Of a stretch of DNA of 64,000 nucleotides, positions 38,152 to 48,248 are shown in pieces. Made by a program: the position numbers and the translations under genes. The notes under the pieces are model-generated. The model saw only the letters and a list, made by a program, of their open reading frames with translations, was not told the origin of the DNA and ran no database searches. The stretch lies in NCBI GenBank assembly GCA_013376995.1, contig JACAAZ010000006.1, forward strand, positions 1 through 64,000, in the 5' to 3' direction. Within the stretch, counting starts at the first letter, position 1, and each line of letters opens with the position of its first letter. The DNA comes from Bacteroidota bacterium. GTDB taxonomy: Bacteria > Bacteroidota > Bacteroidia > Bacteroidales > UBA4417.

Positions 38152-40314
38152 TTATTTTATGATGGTAAGCTCATTTATCAGGTTGTGAGCTCCGGCATAT
38201 TTATCAATCACAAACAGGACGTACCTGATATCAACATTGATTGTACGTTGCAAAGAAGGTTCAAAGGCAATGTTGCCACTCATAGCTTCCCAGTTCCCAT
38301 CAAAGGCAATGCCGATTAGTTGTCCATCCCCATTAATAACAGGACTTCCCGAATTTCCCCCGGTAATGTCATTATCAGTAAGGAAGCAGGTATACAGCTT
38401 GCCATTTTCTCCATACATTCCATAGTCCTTGGCATTGTATAGTTCCTTGAGTTTTGCTGGTACGATAAATTCCTCGTTGGTCGGGTCTTCCTTCATCATT
38501 ACACCATCAAGAGTAGTGAAATAGTTATAATGAACCGCGTCAGCAGGGAAATAATCAAGCACTTTACCATAGGTCATGCGCATTGTACTATTTGCATCTG
38601 GATAATAACTCTTATCGGGTTGCATTTCCCTCAACCCGGCAAGAAATAAACGCTGTGCTTTCTTAATCCTTGATGACAATTGCTGGTTTGCAGCTTGTGC
38701 CTTCTGGAAGTTGGCCATAAATGAGGAATAGGTCTGAGAAGCCAGGTCTTTTTGCAATTTCTTCAGGGAAGGCTTTTGAATAAATTCATCAAAATTCTCC
38801 TTGCTGCAGAAGATGGATTCATCAAACATTTTATCAACAAATTTCTTGATATCGCCTTTGTATTTCTTGTCTATTAGCGTATAAATATCCGGTTGCTGTT
38901 CTGCAGGAATATCTGCACGGAACATCTCGAGCAGTGCTGTGTAGATATTTTTCTCTATCTGCAGATTGTATTCCTTGAAATGGTCAGCCGAAGTTTTCGA
39001 GTACTTTTCCATCTGCTTCTTCAGTTCATCCCCTTTTGCTCCGCTTTTCAGGATGGTTTCAATTGCTGCGGCCTGCTGAGGGAAAGAAAAAGCCTGTGAT
39101 CCAAAAAAGCAAAGTTGGGTATGCCATAGCAAAGGGTAAAGATTTTGCTGCTTGTATTGTCCATATACATCGGCAAATGTGCTAAGCACTTCACCATATT
39201 TTTCCTTTCTTTGGGGATCAGCATTTACCCATGTGCCAAAATCTTTCTCAATGCCCTGTTTCAGGGCAATTACATTTAATCGTTTCAAATCCCTGCTTTC
39301 ACCCACCTTATTCTTCCAGAAATTAGCAATGCCAGCGTAGTTTGAAGCATAGGCAATCTGGACTGCCTTGTCAGCATCCATCCCGGCTTTTTGGATTTCA
39401 AGGGTTTTACCCAGGATCTTAATAATTGAAGGATTGATGGCGTTCAAGGTTGCATCAACTCCCCAGGAAGTGCGGTAACGGTCAGTTTGACCGGGGTATC
39501 CCCAGATCATGGCAAAATCATCTTTTTTATATCCCTTGATGGAAACCGGTAAAAACCTGCTGCTCTTCATTGGAACATTATCCTTGGAATACTCTGCAGG
39601 AGAACCGTCAGGTGCAGTATAAATGCGGAATACGCTAAAATCACCGGTATGACGCGGCCACATCCAGTTATCTGTATCACCGCCGAATTTACCAATGCTT
39701 GATGGAGGCGCACCAACAAGGCGAATGTCCTTATAAACATTGTAGATAAATCTGTAATATTCATTCCCGTTGAAGAAGCTCTTTACTTCAACATTGTATT
39801 TCCCATCTTCAGAAGCTTCTTTTTTAAGAGATTCGAGCTTCTTGGTGATGGCAGCAGCCCGGTCCTTCTCTTCCATGTCAGGAGTCACAGCTGCAAGTAC
39901 TTCTGTTGTAACATCATCCATCCTCTTAAGGAATGATACTGTCAGTCCTTCATTGCTCAGCTCTTCATTTTTACTTGTTGCCCAGAAACCATCAGTTAGA
40001 TAGTCATGGTCAACCGAACTGTGATTTTGAATTGCATCGAATCCGCAATGATGATTGGTGAAAAGCAGCCCCTCTGGAGAAACAACTTCCGCAGTGCAGA
40101 ATCCGCCAAGGCTGACAATAGCATCTTTCAAACTTGAATGATTGATACTGTATAGCTCATCTGCAGTCAGGTGAAGTCCCATCTTCTGCATATCCACATA
40201 ATTTAATCTCTCTACAAACATTGGGAGCCACATTCCTTCATCGGGGGCAACCCATGCAAATGATTGTAATCCAAGACTAGCAACAAGGACTAGCGACAAT
40301 AGCCATTTTTTCAT
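38152..40314 (-). CDS. S46 family dipeptidyl-peptidase (DPP7-type)
   Basis: DEGMWLPMFVERLNYVDMQKMGLHLT; TNHHCGFDAIQ; TGGNSGSPVINGDGQLIGIAFDGNWEAMSG. Confidence 0.95.
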   Translation of the reverse strand: MKKWLLSLVLVASLGLQSFAWVAPDEGMWLPMFVERLNYVDMQKMGLHLTADELYSINHSSLKDAIVSLGGFCTAEVVSPEGLLFTNHHCGFDAIQNHSSVDHDYLTDGFWATSKNEELSNEGLTVSFLKRMDDVTTEVLAAVTPDMEEKDRAAAITKKLESLKKEASEDGKYNVEVKSFFNGNEYYRFIYNVYKDIRLVGAPPSSIGKFGGDTDNWMWPRHTGDFSVFRIYTAPDGSPAEYSKDNVPMKSSRFLPVSIKGYKKDDFAMIWGYPGQTDRYRTSWGVDATLNAINPSIIKILGKTLEIQKAGMDADKAVQIAYASNYAGIANFWKNKVGESRDLKRLNVIALKQGIEKDFGTWVNADPQRKEKYGEVLSTFADVYGQYKQQNLYPLLWHTQLCFFGSQAFSFPQQAAAIETILKSGAKGDELKKQMEKYSKTSADHFKEYNLQIEKNIYTALLEMFRADIPAEQQPDIYTLIDKKYKGDIKKFVDKMFDESIFCSKENFDEFIQKPSLKKLQKDLASQTYSSFMANFQKAQAANQQLSSRIKKAQRLFLAGLREMQPDKSYYPDANSTMRMTYGKVLDYFPADAVHYNYFTTLDGVMMKEDPTNEEFIVPAKLKELYNAKDYGMYGENGKLYTCFLTDNDITGGNSGSPVINGDGQLIGIAFDGNWEAMSGNIAFEPSLQRTINVDIRYVLFVIDKYAGAHNLINELTIIK

Positions 40315-40360
40315 CTTTACTTTTATTAATTGATTTAGAGTTTAATTTCAAATTGAGGGG

Positions 40361-42022
40361 TTAGAGTCCCAGGGTTTTAATACCCTGATCAAAGACTATA
40401 TCTTTCGGGATATTAGCTGATTTTAGTTTTTCAATTCCTGCCTTCAGGTCATTTCCCACTATACCATTCTTGTTCAGGTAACTTACAGCCTGATCATAAT
40501 CGCCATCACCTTCTATCTGGAGAATAAATGAACTCCATTCGTTCATGGCTACCTTTATCTTCTCAAAATCAACCTTAAAAGTGCCATCGGGGTTCAGGCT
40601 GAATGCACCTTTCTTTTCAAAGAAGTTGAAGCACATCATGTTAGCTTTTCCATGAGCTTCACCAGCACCGAAACGAACGGAACGGATCAAACCAGCCATG
40701 TAGGTGACGTAAGCATCTTCTGTAGTAATACCTTGTAATTCTCCTTTTTCGATAAGTTTTGTAACCAGGAACAAGCCCAGGATATCTGCCTTGCCTTCTT
40801 CCCAACCGGAATATTGTTCTTTTAGGGCTTCCCTGACGGTCCCTTTACCAGTAATGGTGTTTTTTATCCCTATTCCATGGGCGACTTCATGAAACATAAC
40901 ATTATCAAAGAAGGCATCAAACTTAATGTTCTTTCTTTGAGCCGGATCAATCAGGATATTGGATATTGGAACCAGGATGTTATCAAATTTAGCCTTCATT
41001 GCATTCTTCAGTTGTAATCTCCTGGAACCTTTGGCCAACTGAACTTTTTCATCATTCGGCAGGTTGATGGCAATGGTTTTTCCCCCGCTATTACTGTTTC
41101 CTGCATAATACACTATATCATAGGCATTAAGATCAGAGCTTGAGCCAGGGACTTCCTTTTTATATTTAGGGTCGCAAGGCAATTCTTTCTGAAGAGCAGG
41201 GAGCATAGCAATGTATTTCTCCAATTTCTTGCTCCAGTCTTTATCCTTCACCAACACAGAAGCTTCATGGGCAGTCTTGATTCCGAAAAGTTCATCTTCA
41301 TAATTTTCAATAGGTCCGGCTACGAGATCGAGCGTGTTCGACTTCATATCCATCCATGCCATGTCGCTTTTGAAATAATCATCCGTAAGCAAAGCTTCAG
41401 CCCGCAAATTGAGGTAATTCTTTAAGCCCGTATCTTCAGCCAATTCTGCAGCTTTTTTCAACAGTTCGGCAGCTTTTTGAATTTTTTCCTTGTAGGCTTC
41501 ATGATACCATACGCATTTCAGTTTGCCTGATTCGTCCCGCCTTAGAAGAGTGTATTGATTGTTTTTATTTTTATCCTGGAAGGCATTGAACTCTTCTTTG
41601 GTCATGTCGGCAGGATAGAAGTTAGCACCTTTTGGTTTCTCACCAATGCCTTTGATAAAGGATTGATTGTTATCAAGGCGATCCCATGGGCCATAATTGA
41701 TGATGGCGAATTGTTTGGCGGCAGGATCAGATATTGTATCCAGGAATGCGTTCTTATTTCCAAGCGTTTGTTCCCAGAAAATATCATCCATTAACTGAGC
41801 AATCTCGATAAAGATTGGCAGCATCTGTTTCTCCTTATCCGATAGTTTACTCAAATCAGTGGTAAGTTTTACGACTGAATATTCATCTACTTTCTGTTGC
41901 ATTTCACTTTTCATGCTATCGGAGTTAGATGTGTTGCTGGTTCCTGACTTTTTTCCGCATCCTGAAACCAATAGGACCAATGTCAAGAATAGAATAATTG
42001 GAAGCGTGGTGATTTTTGACAT
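40361..42022 (-). CDS. M49-like (dipeptidyl-peptidase III family) lipoprotein metallopeptidase
   Basis: Lipobox LLVSGCGKK; NVMFHEVAHGIG and EEGKAD zinc-binding pair; overall DPP III-like organisation. Confidence 0.82.
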   Translation of the reverse strand: MSKITTLPIILFLTLVLLVSGCGKKSGTSNTSNSDSMKSEMQQKVDEYSVVKLTTDLSKLSDKEKQMLPIFIEIAQLMDDIFWEQTLGNKNAFLDTISDPAAKQFAIINYGPWDRLDNNQSFIKGIGEKPKGANFYPADMTKEEFNAFQDKNKNNQYTLLRRDESGKLKCVWYHEAYKEKIQKAAELLKKAAELAEDTGLKNYLNLRAEALLTDDYFKSDMAWMDMKSNTLDLVAGPIENYEDELFGIKTAHEASVLVKDKDWSKKLEKYIAMLPALQKELPCDPKYKKEVPGSSSDLNAYDIVYYAGNSNSGGKTIAINLPNDEKVQLAKGSRRLQLKNAMKAKFDNILVPISNILIDPAQRKNIKFDAFFDNVMFHEVAHGIGIKNTITGKGTVREALKEQYSGWEEGKADILGLFLVTKLIEKGELQGITTEDAYVTYMAGLIRSVRFGAGEAHGKANMMCFNFFEKKGAFSLNPDGTFKVDFEKIKVAMNEWSSFILQIEGDGDYDQAVSYLNKNGIVGNDLKAGIEKLKSANIPKDIVFDQGIKTLGL

Positions 42023-42384
42023 GACTTTTAAGGATTAGAGGCTTAGTGATTTTTGATGCGAAAGTACTCAAATCGTGCTAACCAGCTGCTAATTGGCAGG
42101 ATGTAAATCTCTTTTCATCTAGTCTGAAGTTCAGGAATCAAAGAACGCGATTTTTCAAATTGGCTGCGTTGATAATGGGGGATAAATCGATAAACTGACC
42201 AATTAAGAGGTTAAGCTGTATGAAATTTCCGGTAAAACAATTCAATGTTTGTTTTAGTTGTAGATCACAGGGATAGAGGACGGAAATAAGAAGTTGATAT
42301 ACAGAAAGATGTAGTGTATTTTAATAAAGATTGAATTACAAAATTAATTTCGGTAAATTAAAGAATGATATAATACTTTATTTA

Positions 42385-42438
42385 TAATTTTGTATTGTTA
42401 TTGAAATAACAGATTCAATTGTTAATTCAATAACAATA
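42385..42438 (+). promoter_or_regulatory. Candidate -7 box (TAATTTTG) followed by a 13-bp perfect inverted repeat
   Basis: TAATTTTG 42385-42392; tattgttattgaa 42393-42405 and ttcaataacaata 42426-42438. Confidence 0.5.
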
Positions 42439-42483
42439 GACAGAGCGGCAACAGGATTTTTAGAATTAACTGATAACTATTGC

Positions 42484-44220
42484 ATGAAAAAGCGACTCTT
42501 AATCCGCGATGTTACCCTGCGAGACGGGCAGCAATCTCTTTTTGCGACAAGGATGAACCAGGACCAGGTTGACAGGACCTTACCAGGGTTCAAGGATGCT
42601 GGGTTTTACGCTTTGGAAGTCTGGGGAGGCGCCGTTCCTGATTCTGTTATGCGTTACCTTCACGAAAATCCCTGGGCAAGGTTAGAGATTATACATAAAG
42701 AGATAGGAGATACCTCTTTACTGACTGCCTTATCAAGAGGAAGGAATCTTTTTGGATATAATCCTTACCCGGATGATGTAATCGAAGGGTTTAACCGGAA
42801 TGCAATACGCTCAGGCATTTCTATCATGCGTATTTTCGATGCGCTGAATGATACCGATAATATACGTTCAACTGTAAAATTTGTTAAGGAAAATGGTGGC
42901 ATTGCCGATTGCACAGTGGTGTACACTGTGGATCCTAAATATTCAACCAAGGAAAAGTTAAGGGCTCTTCTTCATGCCAGGCTACTCCCATCGCATATCT
43001 TCTCGAAAGAATACTTCTTGGGAAGGGCAAAGGAATTTGAAAAAATGGGTGCTGACATGATCACGGTTAAGGACATGGCAGGGCTGATAACACCAGGTAA
43101 AGCAGGCAGGTTGATTCGCCTTCTGAAACAAAATATATCTGTCCCGATTGATTTTCATACCCACTGTACTCCGGGATATGGGCTTGCCTCTACATTGATG
43201 GCTATTGTTAATGGAGTAGATATCGTTGACACCGCATTGGCTAGTTTTGCAGGAGGTTCTGCTGCACCATCCTTTGAATTGATCCAGCTCTTCTGCAACA
43301 GGATGGACATTGATACGGGCGTGAACCTTCAAGCTGTTGTAGATTTGGATCCAATACTTAGGGATATAAGGAAGGAACTGGCAGAATTTGATTCTACTAA
43401 ACTCTTCCCAAGGGAGTTCAATATTCTAACAGATACTTTGCCAAGGGATATTGAACAGATGTTTGAGCTAGCAATAGCTTATGCAAAAGCTGATAAGGAA
43501 GATGATCTCCTCGAAGTTTGCCACCGCATTGAAAGCTGGTTTGGTTTTCCCGATCCTGACGACAAGATCAAGGAAGCGGAGATTCCCGGTGGTATGTATT
43601 CCAATATGCTGGCGCAATTGAAAGCGTTGAAGCTTGAAAAACTTCTTGTAAGGGCTATGGAACTGATCCCAATGGTTAGGCTTGTTTCAGGTTGCCCCCC
43701 ACTGGTAACTCCCACCAGCCAGATTGTAGGTGTGCAGGCCGTAAATTGTGCAATTGATGAGGCCAAAGGGGATTCAATGTATACTACAAAATCCATCCAG
43801 TTTGTCAACCTTGTTAAGGGCGTTTACGGGCATACCCCGGTTCCCATCGATCCTGAATACAGGTACAAGATTGCAGGGGTAAGGGAAGAGACGCCTTATG
43901 ATACCAAGTATTATCGCAGGCAGGACAACCCCATATTTGAAGAATATGGAGGTGTCAGGCTTGCCAGGGATGAGAAAGAGGAACTCCTTCTTGAATTATT
44001 CCCTTCCGTTGCAAATGACTTTCTGAAAAAAAGGGTTGAAGATACCTACCTGGCTGAAATTTACAGGATTGAGGAGGAAAAATACAAGAAGATTGAGGAA
44101 GAGAAGCTTAAGTATGATATCCTAACTCCTGAACAAAAAGAGCAGCGTTTACTGGACGGACTTTATAATTATCATTGGTCCAGTTATACTGAAGACGACC
44201 CTTCCATTGGTCATTCATAG
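42484..44220 (+). CDS. Pyruvate/oxaloacetate carboxyltransferase (PycB/OadA-like) lacking a biotinyl domain
   Basis: IRDVTLRDGQQSLFATRM...HTHCTPGYGLASTLMAIVNGVDIVDTALASFAGGSAAPSFE; C-terminus has no AMKM-type biotinylation motif. Confidence 0.92.
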   Translation: MKKRLLIRDVTLRDGQQSLFATRMNQDQVDRTLPGFKDAGFYALEVWGGAVPDSVMRYLHENPWARLEIIHKEIGDTSLLTALSRGRNLFGYNPYPDDVIEGFNRNAIRSGISIMRIFDALNDTDNIRSTVKFVKENGGIADCTVVYTVDPKYSTKEKLRALLHARLLPSHIFSKEYFLGRAKEFEKMGADMITVKDMAGLITPGKAGRLIRLLKQNISVPIDFHTHCTPGYGLASTLMAIVNGVDIVDTALASFAGGSAAPSFELIQLFCNRMDIDTGVNLQAVVDLDPILRDIRKELAEFDSTKLFPREFNILTDTLPRDIEQMFELAIAYAKADKEDDLLEVCHRIESWFGFPDPDDKIKEAEIPGGMYSNMLAQLKALKLEKLLVRAMELIPMVRLVSGCPPLVTPTSQIVGVQAVNCAIDEAKGDSMYTTKSIQFVNLVKGVYGHTPVPIDPEYRYKIAGVREETPYDTKYYRRQDNPIFEEYGGVRLARDEKEELLLELFPSVANDFLKKRVEDTYLAEIYRIEEEKYKKIEEEKLKYDILTPEQKEQRLLDGLYNYHWSSYTEDDPSIGHS

Positions 44221-44271
44221 TTCGCAGTAAGCATCTCAGGTTTTGGTATCTTTGCGGCTTATTCAATACTA

Positions 44272-45876
44272 ATGAACAGGCTGACCAAAATTGCACTTTC
44301 CATTCTGTCAGGCGCATTGCTTTCTTGCGCATGGCCCGAGCACGGATTTCCACTTTTGCTTTTTGTTGGATTCATTCCCCTGTTACTGGTCGAAAACGAC
44401 CTCTTTAATAAGAAAAAGGAGGTAAACTCCTTCTCTGTTTTCTGGTATGCAGCCATTGCTTTTTCTATTTGGAACAGCTTTACCACGTTCTGGATTTATA
44501 ATGCAGCACTTGTAGGTGTTGTAGCAGCTGTTATTATCAACACCCTTTTAACCTCTTTTGCCTTTTATCTTTTTCATGTCACTCATAGAGTATTGGCGGG
44601 AAAGGCAACAGCATATGTCGCATTGATCGGGTATTGGTTATCCTATGAATTTCTTCAGTTGAACTGGGATCTGAACTGGCCATGGTTAAACCTGGGGAAT
44701 GGATTCGCATCCTATCCTTCCTGGATTCAATGGTATGAATATACCGGGATCTTTGGGGGTTCACTTTGGGTGCTGGTTGTGAATATTTTGCTGTTTCATT
44801 TCATCTACCAGCGATTCTTCCAGAAGATATGCAGCCGTGCGGTTGGTATGAAGCTTGGCATTGCTGTTATTCTGACAGTGATTCCCATCATTTATTCCTA
44901 TTATATATACAGGGGTTATAAAGAGGTAAAATCATCCATTGACGTTATTGTTGTTCAACCTAACCTGGATCCATATTCAGAACAATATTCGGTAGATCCT
45001 CAAATGGTAACGGCTCAGATGCTGGCTTCAGCAAAAATAAAAGCTGACAGCCTGGCAGATTTCATTGTTTTCCCCGAAAGTGCCATACAGGAACATGCCT
45101 GGGAGGATCAACTGGATTCTCTGTCAAGTGTTCGTCAAATAAGGGCATTTAATAAACAATATCCACTTATGAAGGCAGTGGTTGGGATGTCCACATACAA
45201 GATTTTCAATACCGGGGAGCCTTTGACGATCAGCGCCAGGAAATTCAGTGATGCTGACAAGTATTATGACGCATATAACACTGCACTGTATGTGGCAAAT
45301 AATGGTAGCCTGCAAAAGCATCACAAGTCCAAACTTACTCCCGGCGTAGAAAAAATGCCTTATCCCAGATTATTCAAGTTCCTGGAAAAGTTTGCCCTCG
45401 ACCTGGGCGGAACAGTGGGAACCCTCGGTTCAGATGCTGAACAAATTCCTTTTATGATCAATGATTCACTTAAGATTGCCCCGGTCATCTGCTATGAATC
45501 CGTTTATGGAGAGTTTGTAAATGAATTTGTCTCGAGGGGTGCAAATGCCATCTTCGTCATCACCAATGACGGATGGTGGGGAAATACTCCCGGCCACAGG
45601 CAACACTTGCTTTTTTCTGTCCTGAGAGCGATTGAGACAAGAAGAAGTGTTGCCCGCTCTGCAAATACCGGCGTTTCATGTTTTATTAACCAAAGGGGAG
45701 ATATTTCCCAGCGAACCGACTATTGGGTTCCAGCAGCTATTCGTTCAAAGATGAATACCAACTCAGAAATTACATTTTATGTTAAACATGGTGACTATAT
45801 AGGCAGGTTTTTCCTTGTGATTGCCGGTCTTATGTTTATTCTGACCCTTGGCATTGGCGTTTTTCGAAAGACATAG
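44272..45876 (+). CDS. lnt: Apolipoprotein N-acyltransferase
   Basis: N-terminal TM; VVQPNLDPYSEQY...FPESAIQE...PVICYESVYGEFVNEFVSRGANAIFVITNDGWWGNTPGHRQHLLFSVLRAIETRRSVARSANTG. Confidence 0.95.
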   Translation: MNRLTKIALSILSGALLSCAWPEHGFPLLLFVGFIPLLLVENDLFNKKKEVNSFSVFWYAAIAFSIWNSFTTFWIYNAALVGVVAAVIINTLLTSFAFYLFHVTHRVLAGKATAYVALIGYWLSYEFLQLNWDLNWPWLNLGNGFASYPSWIQWYEYTGIFGGSLWVLVVNILLFHFIYQRFFQKICSRAVGMKLGIAVILTVIPIIYSYYIYRGYKEVKSSIDVIVVQPNLDPYSEQYSVDPQMVTAQMLASAKIKADSLADFIVFPESAIQEHAWEDQLDSLSSVRQIRAFNKQYPLMKAVVGMSTYKIFNTGEPLTISARKFSDADKYYDAYNTALYVANNGSLQKHHKSKLTPGVEKMPYPRLFKFLEKFALDLGGTVGTLGSDAEQIPFMINDSLKIAPVICYESVYGEFVNEFVSRGANAIFVITNDGWWGNTPGHRQHLLFSVLRAIETRRSVARSANTGVSCFINQRGDISQRTDYWVPAAIRSKMNTNSEITFYVKHGDYIGRFFLVIAGLMFILTLGIGVFRKT

Positions 45877-46106
45877 CATCAGGTAGCCTTTTCCTTGACC
45901 ATTTCCTGCATGAAATAATTTTTAATTCTGAGTTTCTGTTATTCACCACCCTATTTCCGGGGTTCACCGATTTTTTATTTCTCAAAACATTCGTGCTGTA
46001 CAATTTTGCAGAACAAAAATGGATTTGTGCTGTTTATCTGTTATAAACGAAACGCGCTTGGGAAACGAAATAAGTATAAAAACGTATCCTGTGTTTCCTA
46101 AATGTT

Positions 46107-46114
46107 TATCTTTG
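46107..46114 (+). promoter_or_regulatory. Putative -7 box TATCTTTG upstream of the TetR-efflux operon
   Basis: TATCTTTGCAG matches TAnnTTTG, 21 bp before the TetR start. Confidence 0.4.
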
Positions 46115-46134
46115 CAGTTCAATTTTGAAAAGGT

Positions 46135-46755
46135 ATGGATGAGAAACTAAAAATGATTTTGAAAGAAAGCTCGCATTTGTTCATCAAATTCGGCATTCGA
46201 AGCCTTTCAATGGATGATCTGTGTCGGGAAATGGGTATTTCGAAGAAGACCCTGTATCAATTCGTTGAGAACAAGACAGACCTCATTTCTCAAACACTTG
46301 ATTTCGTTGTTCAAGATGCAGTTTGGGCAGTTGAATCAGCAAATAATGAAGGCCGCAATGCAATTGACCAGTTACTAATAGTGAGCAGGAAAGTATGCAC
46401 CGAAATGCAACATTTTAATCCTTCCATCACTTTTGACCTGCAGAAATACTATCCTGAGATTTACCGAAAGTTCAATCATGGTAAGAAAGAGGTCATTTTC
46501 AACAAGATAGTTAAGAACATGCAGCAGGGTATAGCAGAAGGGTTTTACCGTGATGATCTTCCAATTGAGCTAGTGGCCAGGCTTTATGTTCAGAAGCTTG
46601 AGTATATTAATGACCCGGAATTTCTACAATCTGAGGACTTTTCCTTTAGTAATATGTTCCAGGTTATGTTCGACAACCATATACGTGGTATTTCAAATTC
46701 GACGGGCTTGGAATACTACGAAAAGCAGCTTGCCAATGTCCCTCAATCCAAATAA
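46135..46755 (+). CDS. TetR/AcrR family transcriptional regulator
   Basis: FIKFGIRSLSMDDLCREMGISKKTLYQFVENKTDL HTH. Confidence 0.94.
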   Translation: MDEKLKMILKESSHLFIKFGIRSLSMDDLCREMGISKKTLYQFVENKTDLISQTLDFVVQDAVWAVESANNEGRNAIDQLLIVSRKVCTEMQHFNPSITFDLQKYYPEIYRKFNHGKKEVIFNKIVKNMQQGIAEGFYRDDLPIELVARLYVQKLEYINDPEFLQSEDFSFSNMFQVMFDNHIRGISNSTGLEYYEKQLANVPQSK

Positions 46756-46793
46756 TTGAACACTCAATCAGAAAAATAAAAAGTACATATACA

Positions 46794-48188
46794 ATGAAAC
46801 AGCTGATTATTCTACTATCGCTCACGTTAACCTGGTCACTTGCAAATCCTTTAAAAGCGCAGCAAGCCCAACAGATGAGCCTGAGTTTGAAACAAGCCCA
46901 GGAATATGCAATTCAGCATAACCTGAATATGAAAAATGCGCAAATCGATATAGAACTGGCAAAGAAGAAAATTTGGGAAACCAAGGCTATAGGCCTTCCC
47001 CAGATAAGTGCCACCGGATCCTACCAGCATTTATTTTCTGTTCCGGAATTAAGTTTTGGAGGCTTAACGACTATATCGGATAACCGCAAGAGCCAATCAT
47101 ACTCTGTTGCATCTACTGGAACCCCGGGAGACTCTGTCTACCTGAACTATTTCCCTTACGATCCTGTTAAACTGGGTGTTAAGGATAATGCAACCTTAGA
47201 TATTACTCTATCACAGTTGATTTTTAGCGGCGAATATATTGTCGGTTTGCAAGCTACCAAGGTATTCCTTGAAATCTCCCAGAATAGTCTGCAGTCTGCT
47301 GAAACAGATATGAAAGAATCGGTTGCCAATACCTATTACCTGGTTCAGATTCTTGACAGGAACAAGCAAATTTTGTCGCAATCACTCGAAAATCTTACTG
47401 CTACACTTGGCCAGATGAAAGAAATGAATAAAGCAGGGTTTATTGAGGATACGGATGTTGACCAGATCGAACTAACTCTCCATACTCTTGAAAATGGGGT
47501 TAAGACAATAGATAACCAGATTACAGCTGCATCAGATCTTTTGAAATTCCAATTGGGATTGCCTTTTGAAACAGAGGTGGTGCTTACTGAAAGCCTCGAC
47601 AACGTCATACAATCCTCTGATATCATGTCTGTTGTTATGAAGCAATTCCAGGTTAAGAACCACATTTCGTACAAAATACTGGAAAACCAGGAAGCAGCCG
47701 GCACGTTAAACCTTAAACGTCAGAAAAGTGCTTATCTGCCAAATATGGCCGCATTCTACAAGCATTCTGAGAAAGCTAAAAAAGCCGGTATTGACTTTAC
47801 CATGAAAGATATGGTAGGGGTTTCTCTTAATATTCCCATTTTCTCCAGTGGTCAGAGGAATGTAATGGTTCAGGAAAGGCAGCTTGAGCTCGAGAAGATA
47901 AAGAATAGTAAAGAAACTGTTGCCCAGGGATTACAGCTCGATTTCATCAAATCACGGAATGACCTGAACTCTTCATACGATAAATTCATGAATGAAAAGA
48001 GAAATATAGAGCTTACTGACCGGATCTACAAAAAGACATTGGTTAAATACAAAGAGGGTGTTTCTTCAAGTATGGATCTGACAAATGCTCAAAATCAATA
48101 CCTGACTGCCCAAAGTAATTATTTCAATTCCTTGTATTCCTTGCTTACTGCAAAGAATAAGCTGGAGAAAATGCTGAACATCCAATAA
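46794..48188 (+). CDS. TolC family outer membrane efflux protein
   Basis: Signal peptide; LSLKQAQEYAIQHNLNMKNAQIDIELAKKKIWETKAIGLPQISATGSY. Confidence 0.94.
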   Translation: MKQLIILLSLTLTWSLANPLKAQQAQQMSLSLKQAQEYAIQHNLNMKNAQIDIELAKKKIWETKAIGLPQISATGSYQHLFSVPELSFGGLTTISDNRKSQSYSVASTGTPGDSVYLNYFPYDPVKLGVKDNATLDITLSQLIFSGEYIVGLQATKVFLEISQNSLQSAETDMKESVANTYYLVQILDRNKQILSQSLENLTATLGQMKEMNKAGFIEDTDVDQIELTLHTLENGVKTIDNQITAASDLLKFQLGLPFETEVVLTESLDNVIQSSDIMSVVMKQFQVKNHISYKILENQEAAGTLNLKRQKSAYLPNMAAFYKHSEKAKKAGIDFTMKDMVGVSLNIPIFSSGQRNVMVQERQLELEKIKNSKETVAQGLQLDFIKSRNDLNSSYDKFMNEKRNIELTDRIYKKTLVKYKEGVSSSMDLTNAQNQYLTAQSNYFNSLYSLLTAKNKLEKMLNIQ

Positions 48189-48248
48189 TCAAACATAAAT
48201 ACCTGATACAGATCAATATAAATCACTGACAACATAAACCTTATTTAT

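Noticed and set aside
46045-46098. TetR operator (AAACGAAA direct repeats, GGAAAC...GTTTCC)
   Set aside because: Arms are short and widely spaced; not strong enough to call an operator
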